Shown here: piece after piece, positions 9,415 to 20,042 of the stretch
How positions within the stretch are numbered: the first letter of the stretch is position 1
Layout of the letters: the number at the start of each line of letters is the position of its first letter
The notes under the pieces: model-generated
The model's database searches: none
Seen by the model: the letters and a program-made list of their open reading frames with translations, nothing else
Told to the model about the DNA's origin: nothing
Source: Burkholderia lata
GTDB lineage: Bacteria > Pseudomonadota > Gammaproteobacteria > Burkholderiales > Burkholderiaceae
Direction: 5' to 3'
NCBI RefSeq assembly: GCF_000012945.1
Contig: NC_007510.1
Span: forward strand, 1,426,001-1,490,000
DNA: 64,000 nucleotides
Program-made: the position numbers and the translations under genes

Positions 9415-10182
9415 GTGGCCTCATCCGATGTCAGCGTGAAGCAGGCAGTTTCCCCCACCGAATGGGATGCGCGAGTCAACCTGGCGGCGGCTTACCGCCT
9501 CACCGCGCTGTTCGGCTGGGACGATCTCGTGTTCACCCATATTTCCGCGCGCGTGCCCGGCCCGGAGCATCACTTCCTGATCAACCCGTACGGCATGATG
9601 TTCGACGAGATCACGGCATCGTCGCTGGTGAAGGTCGATCTCGACGGACGCAAGGTGTCCGAATCACCTTACGAGATCAACCCGGCCGGCTTCACGATCC
9701 ACAGCGCGGTGCATACGGCCCGCGACGACGCGCTGTGCGTGATGCATACGCATTCGATCAACGGCGTCGCCGTGTCGGCGCAGGAAGGGGGCTTGCTTCC
9801 GCTGTCGCAGCAGTCGCTCGGCGTGCTGGCGTCGCTCGGCTATCACGACTACGAGGGCATTGCGCTCAACGAGGGCGAGAAGGCGCGCCTCGTGCACGAC
9901 CTCGGCGCCAACACGAACCTGATGCTGCGCAACCACGGCCTGCTGACCGTCGGCGCGACGCCGGCAGACGCGTTCGTCGCGATGTACTTCTTCGAAGCGG
10001 CCTGCATGATACAGGTCCGTGCACAGGCGGGCGGCTCGGCGCTGTTGCCGATCGCGCAACCGATTCTCGACGGCATCAAGCAGCAGATCGCCGCCGTGAC
10101 GCGCGGGATGGGCGCCGGGGCGCTCGTCTGGCCCGGCCTGCTGCGCCGGCTCGACCGGCGCAATCCCGGTTACGCGGACTAG
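9415..10182 (+). CDS. class II aldolase/adducin family protein
   Basis: This 255-residue protein has the zinc-site histidines of class II aldolases (His111 and His113 in MHTHSINGVAV, His174 in LRNHGLLTVG) and an Asp-Asp-Leu-Val-Phe-Thr-His-Ile-Ser start typical of the family. Relatives include fuculose-phosphate aldolase, ribulose-phosphate epimerase-type enzymes and the eukaryotic adducin head. The start is a GTG with AAGGAG 10 bases upstream; the ATGs further in would remove conserved sequence. It follows the molybdenum hydroxylase after a hairpin and may be a separate unit. Reaction and substrate are not assignable. Confidence 0.85.
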   Translation: MASSDVSVKQAVSPTEWDARVNLAAAYRLTALFGWDDLVFTHISARVPGPEHHFLINPYGMMFDEITASSLVKVDLDGRKVSESPYEINPAGFTIHSAVHTARDDALCVMHTHSINGVAVSAQEGGLLPLSQQSLGVLASLGYHDYEGIALNEGEKARLVHDLGANTNLMLRNHGLLTVGATPADAFVAMYFFEAACMIQVRAQAGGSALLPIAQPILDGIKQQIAAVTRGMGAGALVWPGLLRRLDRRNPGYAD

Positions 10183-10300
10183 GGCATCCGTCGCGCATCT
10201 GTCGTTGTCGTTTTAGAACGACCGTGCTAAATTCCCGCCAGCACTAGCGGTCACGGAACCCTTCATTCGGCTGACGAAGCCGGCCCCGGGAGGCAGCACG

Positions 10301-12130
10301 ATGAGCTTGTTGATGTCGCGACGCGATCTCGCGTTCCTGCTGTATGACTGGCTCGACGCGGAAGCGCTTGCCGCGCTGCCGCGTTACACCGAGCACAGTC
10401 GCGAGACGTTCGACGCGGTGCTCGATACCAGCGAGCGGATTGCCGAAGACCTGTTCGCGCCGCATGCGGCGCGTGGCGATCGCGAAGAGCCGCAGTTCGA
10501 CGGCGAGCGCGTGACGCTGATCCCGGACGTCGAGCCGGCTGTGCGCGCCTTTGCGGACGCCGGGCTGATCGCCGCGGGCCATGACGAAGCGCTCGGCGGC
10601 ATGCGCTTGCCGAAGCTGGTCGAAGCCGCGTCGTTCCTGTTCTTCCAGGCTGCGAACATCGCAACGGCCGCCTATCCGTTCCTGACCGTCGCCAATGCGA
10701 ACCTGCTGGTCGCGCACGGCAGCCCGGCGCAGATTGACGCGTTCGCACGTCCGGAACTGGAGGGGCGCTACCTCGGCACCATGTGCCTGTCCGAGCCGCA
10801 AGCCGGGTCGTCGCTGTCCGACATCGCGACACGTGCGGATTTCGAAGGCGACTCGCCGCTCGGCCCGCGCTACCGGCTGACGGGCAACAAGATGTGGATT
10901 TCGGGCGGTGAGCACGAGCTGACGGAGAACATCATCCACCTCGTGCTCGCGAAGATTCCCGACGAACACGGCCGGCTGCTGCCCGGCACGCGCGGCATTT
11001 CGCTGTTCATCGTGCCCAAGTACCTGCCGGGCGCCGACGGCGCGGCGCAGGGCGAGCACAACGACGTGGTGCTCGCCGGGCTGAACCACAAGATGGGTTA
11101 CCGCGGCACCACCAACTGCCTGCTGAACTTCGGCGAAGGCACGCGCTACCGCCCGGAAGGGCGCGCAGGCGCGATCGGCTATCTCGTCGGCCAGGCGAAC
11201 CACGGCCTCGCATACATGTTCCACATGATGAACGAAGCGCGTATCGGTGTCGGCGCGGGCGCGGTGGCGCTCGGCTACACGGGTTATCTGCACGCGCTCG
11301 ACTACGCGCGCAACCGGCCGCAAGGGCGCCCGCTGGGCCCGGCGGGCAAGGATGCCGCCGCGCCGCAGGCGCCGATCGTCGAACATCCGGACGTGCGGCG
11401 CATGCTGCTCGCGCAGAAGTCGTATGTCGAAGGCGGTCTCGCGCTGATCTTGTACTGCGCGAAGCTGGTCGATGAAGCACGCGCGCACGACGACGCGGAC
11501 GTGCGTGCCCATGCCACGCGACTGCTCGACATCCTGACACCGATCACGAAAAGCTGGCCGTCGCAGTGGTGCCTCGCTGCGAACGACCTCGCGATCCAGG
11601 TGCACGGCGGCTATGGCTACACGCGCGACTACGCGGTCGAGCGGCTCTATCGCGACAATCGTCTCAATCCGATTCACGAAGGCACGCACGGGATTCAGGC
11701 GCTCGACCTGCTGGGCCGCAAGGTCGCCCAGGACGATGGCGCGTTGCTGCACGCGCTCGATGCGCGGATCGGCGCGACCGTCGAACGTGCACGCGCGCTC
11801 GATGCCGGCCTGCGCGAACAGGCCGATGCGCTGGCGCCGCGCTGGGCGCGGCTGGTCGAGGTCACACGGCAACTCGGCACGATCGGCGATCCGCAGGCGC
11901 GGCTCGCGAACGCGAGCGTCTACCTGGAAGCGTTCGGCCATCTCGTCGTCGCGTGGCTGTGGCTCGACGTCACGCTCGCCGCGCACGGGCAAGCCGACGA
12001 TTTCCACGACGGCAAGCGTGCGGCGGCCCGCTATTTCTTCAACTGGGAATTGCCGAAAGTGGATGCGCAGCTCGATCTGCTCGCGCGCGTCGACACGACG
12101 ACGCTCGACATGCGCGACGCGTGGTTCTGA
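10301..12130 (+). CDS. acyl-CoA dehydrogenase, long DmdC-type
   Basis: FAD-dependent enzyme that introduces a double bond in an acyl-CoA. At 609 residues it is longer than the 380-residue classical forms and fits the branch that includes DmdC, the methylmercaptopropionyl-CoA dehydrogenase. Features are the extra N-terminal helix (SRRDLAFLLYDWLDAEALA), the CLSEPQAGSSLSDI FAD segment, KMWISGGEH, the mid-domain HMMNEARIGVGAGAVALGYTG, and EGTHGIQALDLLGRK where this family places its active-site Glu. A GGGAGG ribosome site supports the start. It is followed by an MDR reductase, so the pair may handle one acyl substrate. Real substrate unknown. Confidence 0.88.
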   Translation: MSLLMSRRDLAFLLYDWLDAEALAALPRYTEHSRETFDAVLDTSERIAEDLFAPHAARGDREEPQFDGERVTLIPDVEPAVRAFADAGLIAAGHDEALGGMRLPKLVEAASFLFFQAANIATAAYPFLTVANANLLVAHGSPAQIDAFARPELEGRYLGTMCLSEPQAGSSLSDIATRADFEGDSPLGPRYRLTGNKMWISGGEHELTENIIHLVLAKIPDEHGRLLPGTRGISLFIVPKYLPGADGAAQGEHNDVVLAGLNHKMGYRGTTNCLLNFGEGTRYRPEGRAGAIGYLVGQANHGLAYMFHMMNEARIGVGAGAVALGYTGYLHALDYARNRPQGRPLGPAGKDAAAPQAPIVEHPDVRRMLLAQKSYVEGGLALILYCAKLVDEARAHDDADVRAHATRLLDILTPITKSWPSQWCLAANDLAIQVHGGYGYTRDYAVERLYRDNRLNPIHEGTHGIQALDLLGRKVAQDDGALLHALDARIGATVERARALDAGLREQADALAPRWARLVEVTRQLGTIGDPQARLANASVYLEAFGHLVVAWLWLDVTLAAHGQADDFHDGKRAAARYFFNWELPKVDAQLDLLARVDTTTLDMRDAWF

Positions 12131-12278
12131 TCATTGCTTCACCGACATTCCGGAATGCAGACGATGTCGCGGTTGCCGATTCCGTCGGCTGTTGCGTCAT
12201 CGTCGCGAACCGGCCGTGCGGGCGTGCCCCGCAGGACGACCCGATGCGCGGCGATGCCGCACAAGGAGAGAGACGAAC

Positions 12279-13259
12279 ATGAAAGCCCTGTTGTGTACCG
12301 CATTCGGCCCGATCAACAGCTTGCGCATCGAGGACGTGGCGATTCCCGAACCGGCCGCGGGCCAGGTGCGGGTGCAGGTGAAGGCCGCATCGCTCAATTT
12401 CCCCGACGCGCTGATCGTCCAGGGGTTGTACCAGGTGAAGCCGGCGCTGCCCTTTTCGCCGGGCGCGGAATTTGCCGGCGTGATCGACGCGGTGGGCGAG
12501 GGCGTGACCGCGTGGCGGCCGGGGGATTCGGTGGTCGCGTTCACCGGGCACGGCGGCTTCGCGCAGCAGTGTGTGGCCGACGTGCACCAGATTGCCGCGC
12601 TGCCGCCGGGCATGACGTTCGAGCAGGGCGCGGCGCTCGTGCTCGCGTACGGCACGTCGCTGCACGCATTGCAGCAGCGCGCGCGGCTGCAAGAAGGCGA
12701 GACGTTGCTCGTACTGGGCGCGGCGGGCGGCGTTGGCCTCGCGGCGATCGAAATCGCAAAGGCGCTCGGCGCGCGCGTGATCGCGGCGGCATCGAGTGCG
12801 GACAAGCTGGCGCTGTGTCGTGAAGCGGGTGCCGACGAGACGATCGACTATGCGACCGAAGACCTGCGCCGCCGGGTGGACGAGTTGACCGGCGGGCGCG
12901 GTGCCGACGTCGTCTACGATCCGGTGGGCGGCGCCTACAGCGAGGCGGCGCTGCGCGCGACCGCCTGGCATGGCCGGTTCCTCGTGGTCGGTTTCGCGGC
13001 CGGCGAGATTCCGAAGATCGCGCTGAACCTGGCGCTGCTCAAGGAGCGCGACATTCTGGGCGTGTTCTGGGGCGATGCCGTGCGCCGCGACCCGAAGCAG
13101 CATGTCGCGAACATGCGCCTGCTTGCCGAGTGGTTCGCGGCCGGCAAGGTGCGACCCGCGATCACCGAGCGCGTGTCGCTGGCCGGCGCGGCCGACGCGA
13201 TCGCGCGGATGGCGAACCGGCAGGTGAAGGGCAAGGTGGTGATCCTGCCGGACGCGTGA
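12279..13259 (+). CDS. NADPH:quinone oxidoreductase-like medium-chain dehydrogenase
   Basis: Zinc-free MDR-superfamily reductase of 326 residues. It has a GroES-like N-domain (MKALLCTAFGPINSLRIEDV), the NADPH-binding LLVLGAAGGVGLAAIEIAKALGA fold read in two pieces around residues 145-170, and a C-terminal ANRQVKGKVVILPDA end. No catalytic zinc cysteines are visible, consistent with quinone or enoyl reduction. GGAGAG before the ATG at 12279 sets the start. It lies 148 bp after the acyl-CoA dehydrogenase in the same direction. Substrate not inferred. Confidence 0.85.
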   Translation: MKALLCTAFGPINSLRIEDVAIPEPAAGQVRVQVKAASLNFPDALIVQGLYQVKPALPFSPGAEFAGVIDAVGEGVTAWRPGDSVVAFTGHGGFAQQCVADVHQIAALPPGMTFEQGAALVLAYGTSLHALQQRARLQEGETLLVLGAAGGVGLAAIEIAKALGARVIAAASSADKLALCREAGADETIDYATEDLRRRVDELTGGRGADVVYDPVGGAYSEAALRATAWHGRFLVVGFAAGEIPKIALNLALLKERDILGVFWGDAVRRDPKQHVANMRLLAEWFAAGKVRPAITERVSLAGAADAIARMANRQVKGKVVILPDA

Positions 13260-13270
13260 CCGGCTTTCCG

Positions 13271-13298
13271 CGCGCGGCGTGCCGGTGGACGCCGCGCG
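13271..13298. terminator. hairpin between convergent genes
   Basis: CGCGCGGCGT at 13271-13280 pairs perfectly with ACGCCGCGCG at 13289-13298 around eight bases. It sits between the rightward MDR gene and the leftward SGNH hydrolase gene and could serve both. No T tract is present. Confidence 0.4.
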
Positions 13299-13322
13299 GT
13301 GGTAGCTCAGCGCTCGTGCGCG

Positions 13323-13967
13323 TTACGCAATCTGCTGCAGAAGGGCAGCGACCCGCTGCCCGAGCACACGATGCTGATCGGCCGCGAAGTGAACGCCATC
13401 CACCGGGCTCACCTCGACGATCGCGCCGGCATCGAGAAAGTGCGCACCGGCATCGCTTGCCACCTGTTCGTACCGCTTCGCGAGCTGCCGCGACTTCGCT
13501 GCGCCGCCCGCAAAGATCTCGCCGAGGAATCCGACCTCGACGATCGGCGCAGGCGCCATCAGCACGAGCTTCGGTGACGCACCGGACGGACCGGCGCCGC
13601 ACGCAGCGATCTTGGCAAGCAATACGCCGACCGATGTCGCGATGTCGGCGGGCGTGACCGAGAAGCGTGTCTTCAGATCGTTGGTCCCGAGCATCAGCAC
13701 GACGACATCGACGGGCAAGTGGCTTTCGACGCACGCGCGCAGATACGACAAACCATTCTTGTGCCGGCCTTCGATCGGATCGTCATGCACGGTCGTACGC
13801 GCGGGCAACCCTTCTTCAATGACCCGCCAGCTCGCACCGAGCGTTTGCGCCAGCACGCCGGTCCAGCGTTCTTCGCGTGCAAACCGCCCCAGTCCGCCAG
13901 CATGCGTCATCGGGCGTGTGCCATGCGTGTTCGAATCGCCGTAGCAGAGCACGGTTTTCTGCGTCAT
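13323..13967 (-). CDS. SGNH/GDSL-type esterase (arylesterase-like)
   Basis: Serine hydrolase of 214 residues with the SGNH blocks: GDSNTHG near the N-terminus (Ser12), LMLGTNDLK in the middle (Asn of block III) and DGVHF near the end (Asp and His of the triad). No signal peptide is seen, so it is probably cytoplasmic. Two in-frame ATGs lie side by side; the second, at 13967, has GGAGG eight bases upstream, whereas the first (13973) has it only two bases away, so the second is preferred. It follows the PadR gene by 22 bases and is likely cotranscribed. Similar proteins act on aryl and short acyl esters; the natural substrate is unknown. Confidence 0.85.
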   Translation of the reverse strand: MTQKTVLCYGDSNTHGTRPMTHAGGLGRFAREERWTGVLAQTLGASWRVIEEGLPARTTVHDDPIEGRHKNGLSYLRACVESHLPVDVVVLMLGTNDLKTRFSVTPADIATSVGVLLAKIAACGAGPSGASPKLVLMAPAPIVEVGFLGEIFAGGAAKSRQLAKRYEQVASDAGAHFLDAGAIVEVSPVDGVHFAADQHRVLGQRVAALLQQIA

Positions 13968-13989
13968 CGTCATGTCCTCCGTCAGTCGG

Positions 13990-14526
13990 TCAGTCTTTCG
14001 GTGAGCGCAGCACGTCGAGCGCATGCTGCGAGAATTCGACCCAGAACCGCTCGTTCGCGATGCCGGCTTGCAGGACCAGATGCTGAAGGCGCTTCGTGCG
14101 CGAATCGGCGTCTTCCGAAAAATCGCGCGCCTCGATCTGCAGATACAGGTCGAGCTTTTCCTGGTGCAACGCGATGCGCCGCCTGATTTCGTCCTCGAGG
14201 CCGGCCGGGCCGAGCACCGCTTCCGCGCGCAGGCGCACCATCAGCGCTTCGCGCAGCGGCGTCGGATCTTCCTGTTCGGCGATCCAGCGCCGCAACTCCT
14301 TCTTGCCGGCCGGCAGGATCCGGTATGCGCGCTTGCGGCCGCGCCCCGATTCGGCCGGCAGCGATTCGATCCAGCCCGTTTCCTCGAGACGCCCCAGCTC
14401 GCGATAGATCTGCTGGTGCGTCGCCTGCCAGAAATAGCCGATCGAGCGGTCGAAGCGGTCGGCGAGCTCGGAGCCGGAACCCGGGCGTTCGGCGAGGGCG
14501 GTGAGGAGTGCGTGGGGCAGGGACAT
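13990..14526 (-). CDS. PadR-family transcriptional regulator
   Basis: The 178-residue protein begins MSLPHALLTALAERPGSG, a typical PadR winged-helix start, followed by the wing segment ESGRGRKRAYRI and a C-terminal helical dimerisation domain with LREALMVRLRAEAVLG. PadR proteins are repressors released by phenolic or other small ligands. The start at 14526 is chosen by family length; longer in-frame starts (14568, 14586) exist and no strong ribosome site marks any of them. It is divergent from the FadH-like gene, with two inverted repeats between them that are the likely operators. Confidence 0.85.
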   Translation of the reverse strand: MSLPHALLTALAERPGSGSELADRFDRSIGYFWQATHQQIYRELGRLEETGWIESLPAESGRGRKRAYRILPAGKKELRRWIAEQEDPTPLREALMVRLRAEAVLGPAGLEDEIRRRIALHQEKLDLYLQIEARDFSEDADSRTKRLQHLVLQAGIANERFWVEFSQHALDVLRSPKD

Positions 14527-14598
14527 GTCGGATCGGAGGAGGCCGCGGAATGAACCGCATCTTGCCATATCGGGGCCACAGTACAAGGTGATGGATGT

Positions 14599-14622
14599 GT
14601 TTATGCAACGGGTTGCATAAAC
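14599..14622. promoter_or_regulatory. operator-like perfect inverted repeat, site 1
   Basis: GTTTATGCAAC at 14599-14609 and GTTGCATAAAC at 14612-14622 are perfect inverted copies around GG. The site is in the 150 bp between the divergent padR-like and fadH-like genes. Its centre is 41 bp, about four helical turns, from site 2. It is best read as a binding site for the adjacent PadR protein. Confidence 0.6.
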
Positions 14623-14644
14623 GAGAGTGGTGGACTACCATCTG

Positions 14645-14658
14645 TGCAACTTGTTGCA
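14645..14658. promoter_or_regulatory. operator-like inverted repeat, site 2
   Basis: TGCAAC at 14645-14650 and GTTGCA at 14653-14658 around TT repeat the core of site 1; the right flank (TAAA) is also shared, while the left flank is not. It ends 18 bases before the fadH-like start, close to the ribosome site, so a bound repressor would block transcription there. Confidence 0.55.
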
Positions 14659-14661
14659 TAA

Positions 14662-16701
<2,040 letters not shown>

Positions 16702-16751
16702 GAGTTGAGACCGATTCGTTTCTTTTCCGCCCGACGATACAGGAGTCTTCG

Positions 16752-17192
16752 ATGACGAACGCAGCGCTGCATCTTCAACCCGCTGTCGCGCAATCGCTCG
16801 ACAAGTGGCATGCGATGATCGAACGCAAGGATTTTGGCGCACTGGAATCGATCGTCCATCCGGACGCCGTGTTCCGGTCGCCGATGGCGTTCAAGCCGTA
16901 CGGGCCGGCGCCCGCGCTATTGCTGGCGCTGCGCACGGTGATCACGATCCTCCAGGATTTCACCTATTACCGGCAGTTCGTCACCGACGACGGCAAGAGC
17001 GTGGTGCTGGAATTCAGCGCGGCCGTCGGCGACAAGGCGCTGAAGGGGATCGACATGATCCGCTTCGACGACGAAGGGCGGATCGTCGAATTCGAGGTCA
17101 TGATCCGGCCGTTCAATGCGCTGCAGGCGCTCGGTACGGAAATGGGCGCACGGCTCGCGCAGCAGTTGCCGGCGTTCAAGATCGGCAGCTGA
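16752..17192 (+). CDS. SnoaL-like (NTF2-fold) protein
   Basis: Small 146-residue protein with the NTF2-like pattern: a helical start (LDKWHAMIERKDFGALESIVHPDAVFRSP), central strands (YYRQFVTDDGKSVVLEFSAAV) and a C-terminal IDMIRFDDEGRIVEFEVMIRP. Members act as small isomerases, cyclases or ligand-binding proteins, or have no known activity. AGGAG seven bases before the ATG supports the start. It follows fadH by 50 bases and is probably in the same PadR-controlled transcript. It could shape or isomerise the same substrate; this is inference. Confidence 0.75.
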   Translation: MTNAALHLQPAVAQSLDKWHAMIERKDFGALESIVHPDAVFRSPMAFKPYGPAPALLLALRTVITILQDFTYYRQFVTDDGKSVVLEFSAAVGDKALKGIDMIRFDDEGRIVEFEVMIRPFNALQALGTEMGARLAQQLPAFKIGS

Positions 17193-17224
17193 GCGGGGCG
17201 ATTGCGGGGCGGCCGCCGCCGCGT

Positions 17225-18658
17225 TCAGCGTGCGAGTTGTGCCCGCGCGAGCCGGCCGAGGCACCGGACACCGTCCTCGATACGTTCGTTCCATACATGC
17301 CCGGCGCTCAGGCGCAGGCAATGGCGAAAGCGCCGGCTGGCGGAGAAAATGTCGCCCGGCGCGAAGCACACGCCCTGTTCGAGCGCGGCATCGAACAGCG
17401 CGCGTGAATCGAACCGCTTCGGCAGTTCGAGCCAGAGCACGAAACCGCCGGCTGGCCGGCTCACTTTCGTGTCGGCCGGAAAGCTGGCCTCGATCGTGCG
17501 CGTCATCCGTGCCAGGTTGTCCTCGAACACGCGCCGGATGCGGCGCAAGTGCGCATCGTATGCACCGCTCGCGAGGAAGTCGGCCACCGCGACCTGCAGC
17601 AACACGGGGCCGCACAGGCTGAGCGCAAGCTTGCGTTCCATCACCTGCTGAGTGCGCGCACCCGCCGCGATCCAGCCGATCCGGTATCCCGGGGCGAGGC
17701 TCTTCGAGAACGAACTGCAGTAGATCGTATCGGCCCCGCTGTCGAGCGCGCTGAACGGCCTCGGCCGGTCTCGCCCGAAGTGTATGTCGCCGTAGACGTC
17801 GTCTTCGATCAGCGGCACGCGATGGCGTGCGAGCAGGGCAAGCAGCGCCCGTTTGTCGTCCTCGCTCATCGCGGAGCCGAGCGGATTGCCGAAGCTCGAC
17901 GACAGCACGCAGGCGGCGATCGATTCCGCTTCGAGCCGCTGCGCGAGCATGCCGACGTCGACGCCGCGCAGCGGGTCGGTCGGCAACTCCAGCGCCTTCA
18001 GTCCCAGTGCCTCCAGCGTATGAAGCAGGCCGAAGTAGGTCGGCGATTCCACCGCAATCGTATCGCCGCGTGTTGCCACGGCATTCAGCGCGAGCGTCAA
18101 CGCTTCGGTGCAGCCGTTCGTGACGAGGATGTCGTCGGCGGACAGCGGATGCCCGAAGCGCATGGCCCGCCGCGCGATTTCGCGGCGCAGTGCCGGCTCG
18201 CCGTAGGGCGCGCAATAGACGTTGTAGCGCGTGCCGTGCTGGCGTGCCGCGCGGGCGAGGGCCAGGTCGAGCCGCTTCGATTGCAGCAGCGCCGGATCGG
18301 GCACCGCGCATCCGAGCGGCACGAGCGCCGAGTTGGCTGCATGTTCGAGCATCGCGGCGACTGCGCCGCTGATCGACACCGTCGATGCTTTCGCGCGCGA
18401 GCGCGAGGTGCTCGGCAACGCGAGCGTGCCGCCACGCGCGGCCGCGACGTAGAAGCCCGACTGCGGTCGCGATACGAGCACGCCGAGATCTTCGAGCAGA
18501 CGGTATGCCTGCAGCGCGGTGGACACGCTGATGCGCTGCTGTTCGCTGACGGTACGCACGGACGGCAGCCGGGTGCCCGGCGCCAGCGTGCCGTTCTCGA
18601 TCATGCCGACGATGAGGTCGGCCAGTTGCCTGTAGCGGAATGACGTTTGCGTTTCCAT
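17225..18658 (-). CDS. MocR-type regulator (GntR helix-turn-helix fused to an aminotransferase-like domain)
   Basis: The 477-residue protein has an N-terminal GntR winged helix (residues about 8-75: QLADLIVGMIENGTLAPGTR, SVSTALQAYRLLEDLGVL) and a fold-type I PLP domain with the lysine segment YCSSFSKSLAPGYRIGW. MocR proteins such as GabR and PdxR sense an amine or vitamin through PLP. The start at 18658 matches the family. It is divergent from the aminotransferase gene at 18826, its most likely target, and direct repeats lie between the two genes. Confidence 0.9.
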   Translation of the reverse strand: METQTSFRYRQLADLIVGMIENGTLAPGTRLPSVRTVSEQQRISVSTALQAYRLLEDLGVLVSRPQSGFYVAAARGGTLALPSTSRSRAKASTVSISGAVAAMLEHAANSALVPLGCAVPDPALLQSKRLDLALARAARQHGTRYNVYCAPYGEPALRREIARRAMRFGHPLSADDILVTNGCTEALTLALNAVATRGDTIAVESPTYFGLLHTLEALGLKALELPTDPLRGVDVGMLAQRLEAESIAACVLSSSFGNPLGSAMSEDDKRALLALLARHRVPLIEDDVYGDIHFGRDRPRPFSALDSGADTIYCSSFSKSLAPGYRIGWIAAGARTQQVMERKLALSLCGPVLLQVAVADFLASGAYDAHLRRIRRVFEDNLARMTRTIEASFPADTKVSRPAGGFVLWLELPKRFDSRALFDAALEQGVCFAPGDIFSASRRFRHCLRLSAGHVWNERIEDGVRCLGRLARAQLAR

Positions 18659-18720
18659 GAGACACCAGCGGCAGGGGAGTGCCCGATTATCGACCGTTCG
18701 ACACGATCTCGCCACGCATA

Positions 18721-18769
18721 ATTGTGTCGGTCAAATCGGCGGAAAATTGTGGCTGTTATGGTTTTTGTG
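18721..18769. promoter_or_regulatory. direct repeats between the mocR-like and aminotransferase genes
   Basis: ATTGTG occurs at 18721-18726 and 18746-18751, each within a similar ten-base word (ATTGTGTCGG and ATTGTGGCTG), and TTTGTG follows at 18764-18769. MocR regulators usually bind direct repeats, so these are candidate sites. A short inverted repeat, CCGATC/GATCGG, lies just downstream at 18792-18807. Confidence 0.4.
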
Positions 18770-18825
18770 CGAACGCTACGATGGCGGTGTTCCGATCCAT
18801 CGATCGGCCATTGTGAGGCTTGCCC

Positions 18826-19986
18826 ATGCAGACGACACACGCGCATTCCGGCGAGTGGCGCGGACGGTTTCCGTACAACGAAATCATCTCGCTGCTCGAC
18901 GTGAACCGGACCTTCAACCTGGCGGAGAGCACGTCGCAAGACCTGACGGTCGGCGAACTGCTGGATCTGGCCGGCGTCGACACGATCCGCAACCTGAAGC
19001 TCGGCTACAGCCAGTCGGCGGGCGCTGCGGTGCTGCGCGATGCGATTGCCGATACCTGCAACGTGCCGGCCGAGCAGATCGTGACGACGCAAGGCACCGC
19101 GCTCGGACTGTTTCTGCTGGCCTATGAAGTGTGCCGGCCCGGCGACGAGGCCGTGCTGGCGACACCCTGTTTTCCGCCGAGTGGAGACTGCCTGGTCGGT
19201 GCGGGCGCAACGGTGCGTGAAGTGCGGCTGTCGTTCGAGAACGGCTATCGGCTGGACCTCGCGCAGTTCGACGCGAGCCTGTCGTCGAAGACGCGGCTGG
19301 TCAGCATCGCGTCCCCGCAGAATCCGGGCGGCGTGCAGGCATCGCGCGCCGAGATCGATGCATTGCTGGCGTTGATGGCGCAACGGTGTCCGGACGCGAT
19401 ACTGTTCATCGACGAAACCTATCGCGAAGCAAGCTATGGCGATGCGGCCGCGGCTGCCAGTTTCGCGGGTGTCGATCCGCGTATCGTCACGGGGTCTTCG
19501 GTGTCGAAAGCGCTGGGCGCACCCGGTCTGCGGACCGGATGGCTCACGGTGGCCGATGCAGGGCTTCGGGCGCGTCTGCTCGTCGCGAAGCTGAATACGG
19601 TGATCTCGGGTTCGGTGCTCGACGAAACGCTGGCTGCGACCGTGCTGCGCCACCGCGAACACGTGCTCGCGCCCCGGCGCCGGCTGCTTGCGGGCGCGCT
19701 GGATATCGTGTCGGACTGGTGCGAACGTGAACGTGCGCGGGTGGAGTGGGTGCGGCCCGATGCGGGCGCACTGTGCTGCGTGCGGCTGCGTCAGGACGCT
19801 TTCGACGAGCCGGCCGTGTCGCGTTTCTGGCAGCGGTTGCCGGATCACGACGTGCAGCTTGCTTCAGGCACGTGGTTCGGCGAAAGCAGCCGCGTGTTCA
19901 GGCTCGGGTTCGGCTATCTTCCGCTGGAGCGGCTGCCGCCTGCGTTGATGGCGCTGTCCCGGGCGATGGATGCAGCGGTTGCATGA
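18826..19986 (+). CDS. class I/II PLP-dependent aminotransferase
   Basis: A 386-residue aminotransferase of fold-type I. Visible landmarks are SPQNPGG with Asn166, the FIDETYR segment with Asp196 that pairs with the PLP nitrogen, and the SSVSKALGAPGLRTGW segment with Lys228 as the PLP lysine. The ATG at 18826 has GAGG upstream; a TTG two codons earlier is less likely. The MocR gene is divergent and a binding-protein gene follows 56 bases later, so the three form one small locus for an amino compound. The amino donor and acceptor are unknown. Confidence 0.88.
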   Translation: MQTTHAHSGEWRGRFPYNEIISLLDVNRTFNLAESTSQDLTVGELLDLAGVDTIRNLKLGYSQSAGAAVLRDAIADTCNVPAEQIVTTQGTALGLFLLAYEVCRPGDEAVLATPCFPPSGDCLVGAGATVREVRLSFENGYRLDLAQFDASLSSKTRLVSIASPQNPGGVQASRAEIDALLALMAQRCPDAILFIDETYREASYGDAAAAASFAGVDPRIVTGSSVSKALGAPGLRTGWLTVADAGLRARLLVAKLNTVISGSVLDETLAATVLRHREHVLAPRRRLLAGALDIVSDWCERERARVEWVRPDAGALCCVRLRQDAFDEPAVSRFWQRLPDHDVQLASGTWFGESSRVFRLGFGYLPLERLPPALMALSRAMDAAVA

Positions 19987-20042
19987 ATCGGGCGCCCGGG
20001 GTCCGGGCGCGACGAACATCATTGAACGTCAGGAGTGACACC

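Noticed and set aside
13300-13330. A TAGCTCAG word that resembles the D-arm of a tRNA gene
   Set aside because: No matching T-arm (GTTCRAATC-type) follows at the right distance and no acceptor stem can be formed; the stretch is the end of two convergent genes.
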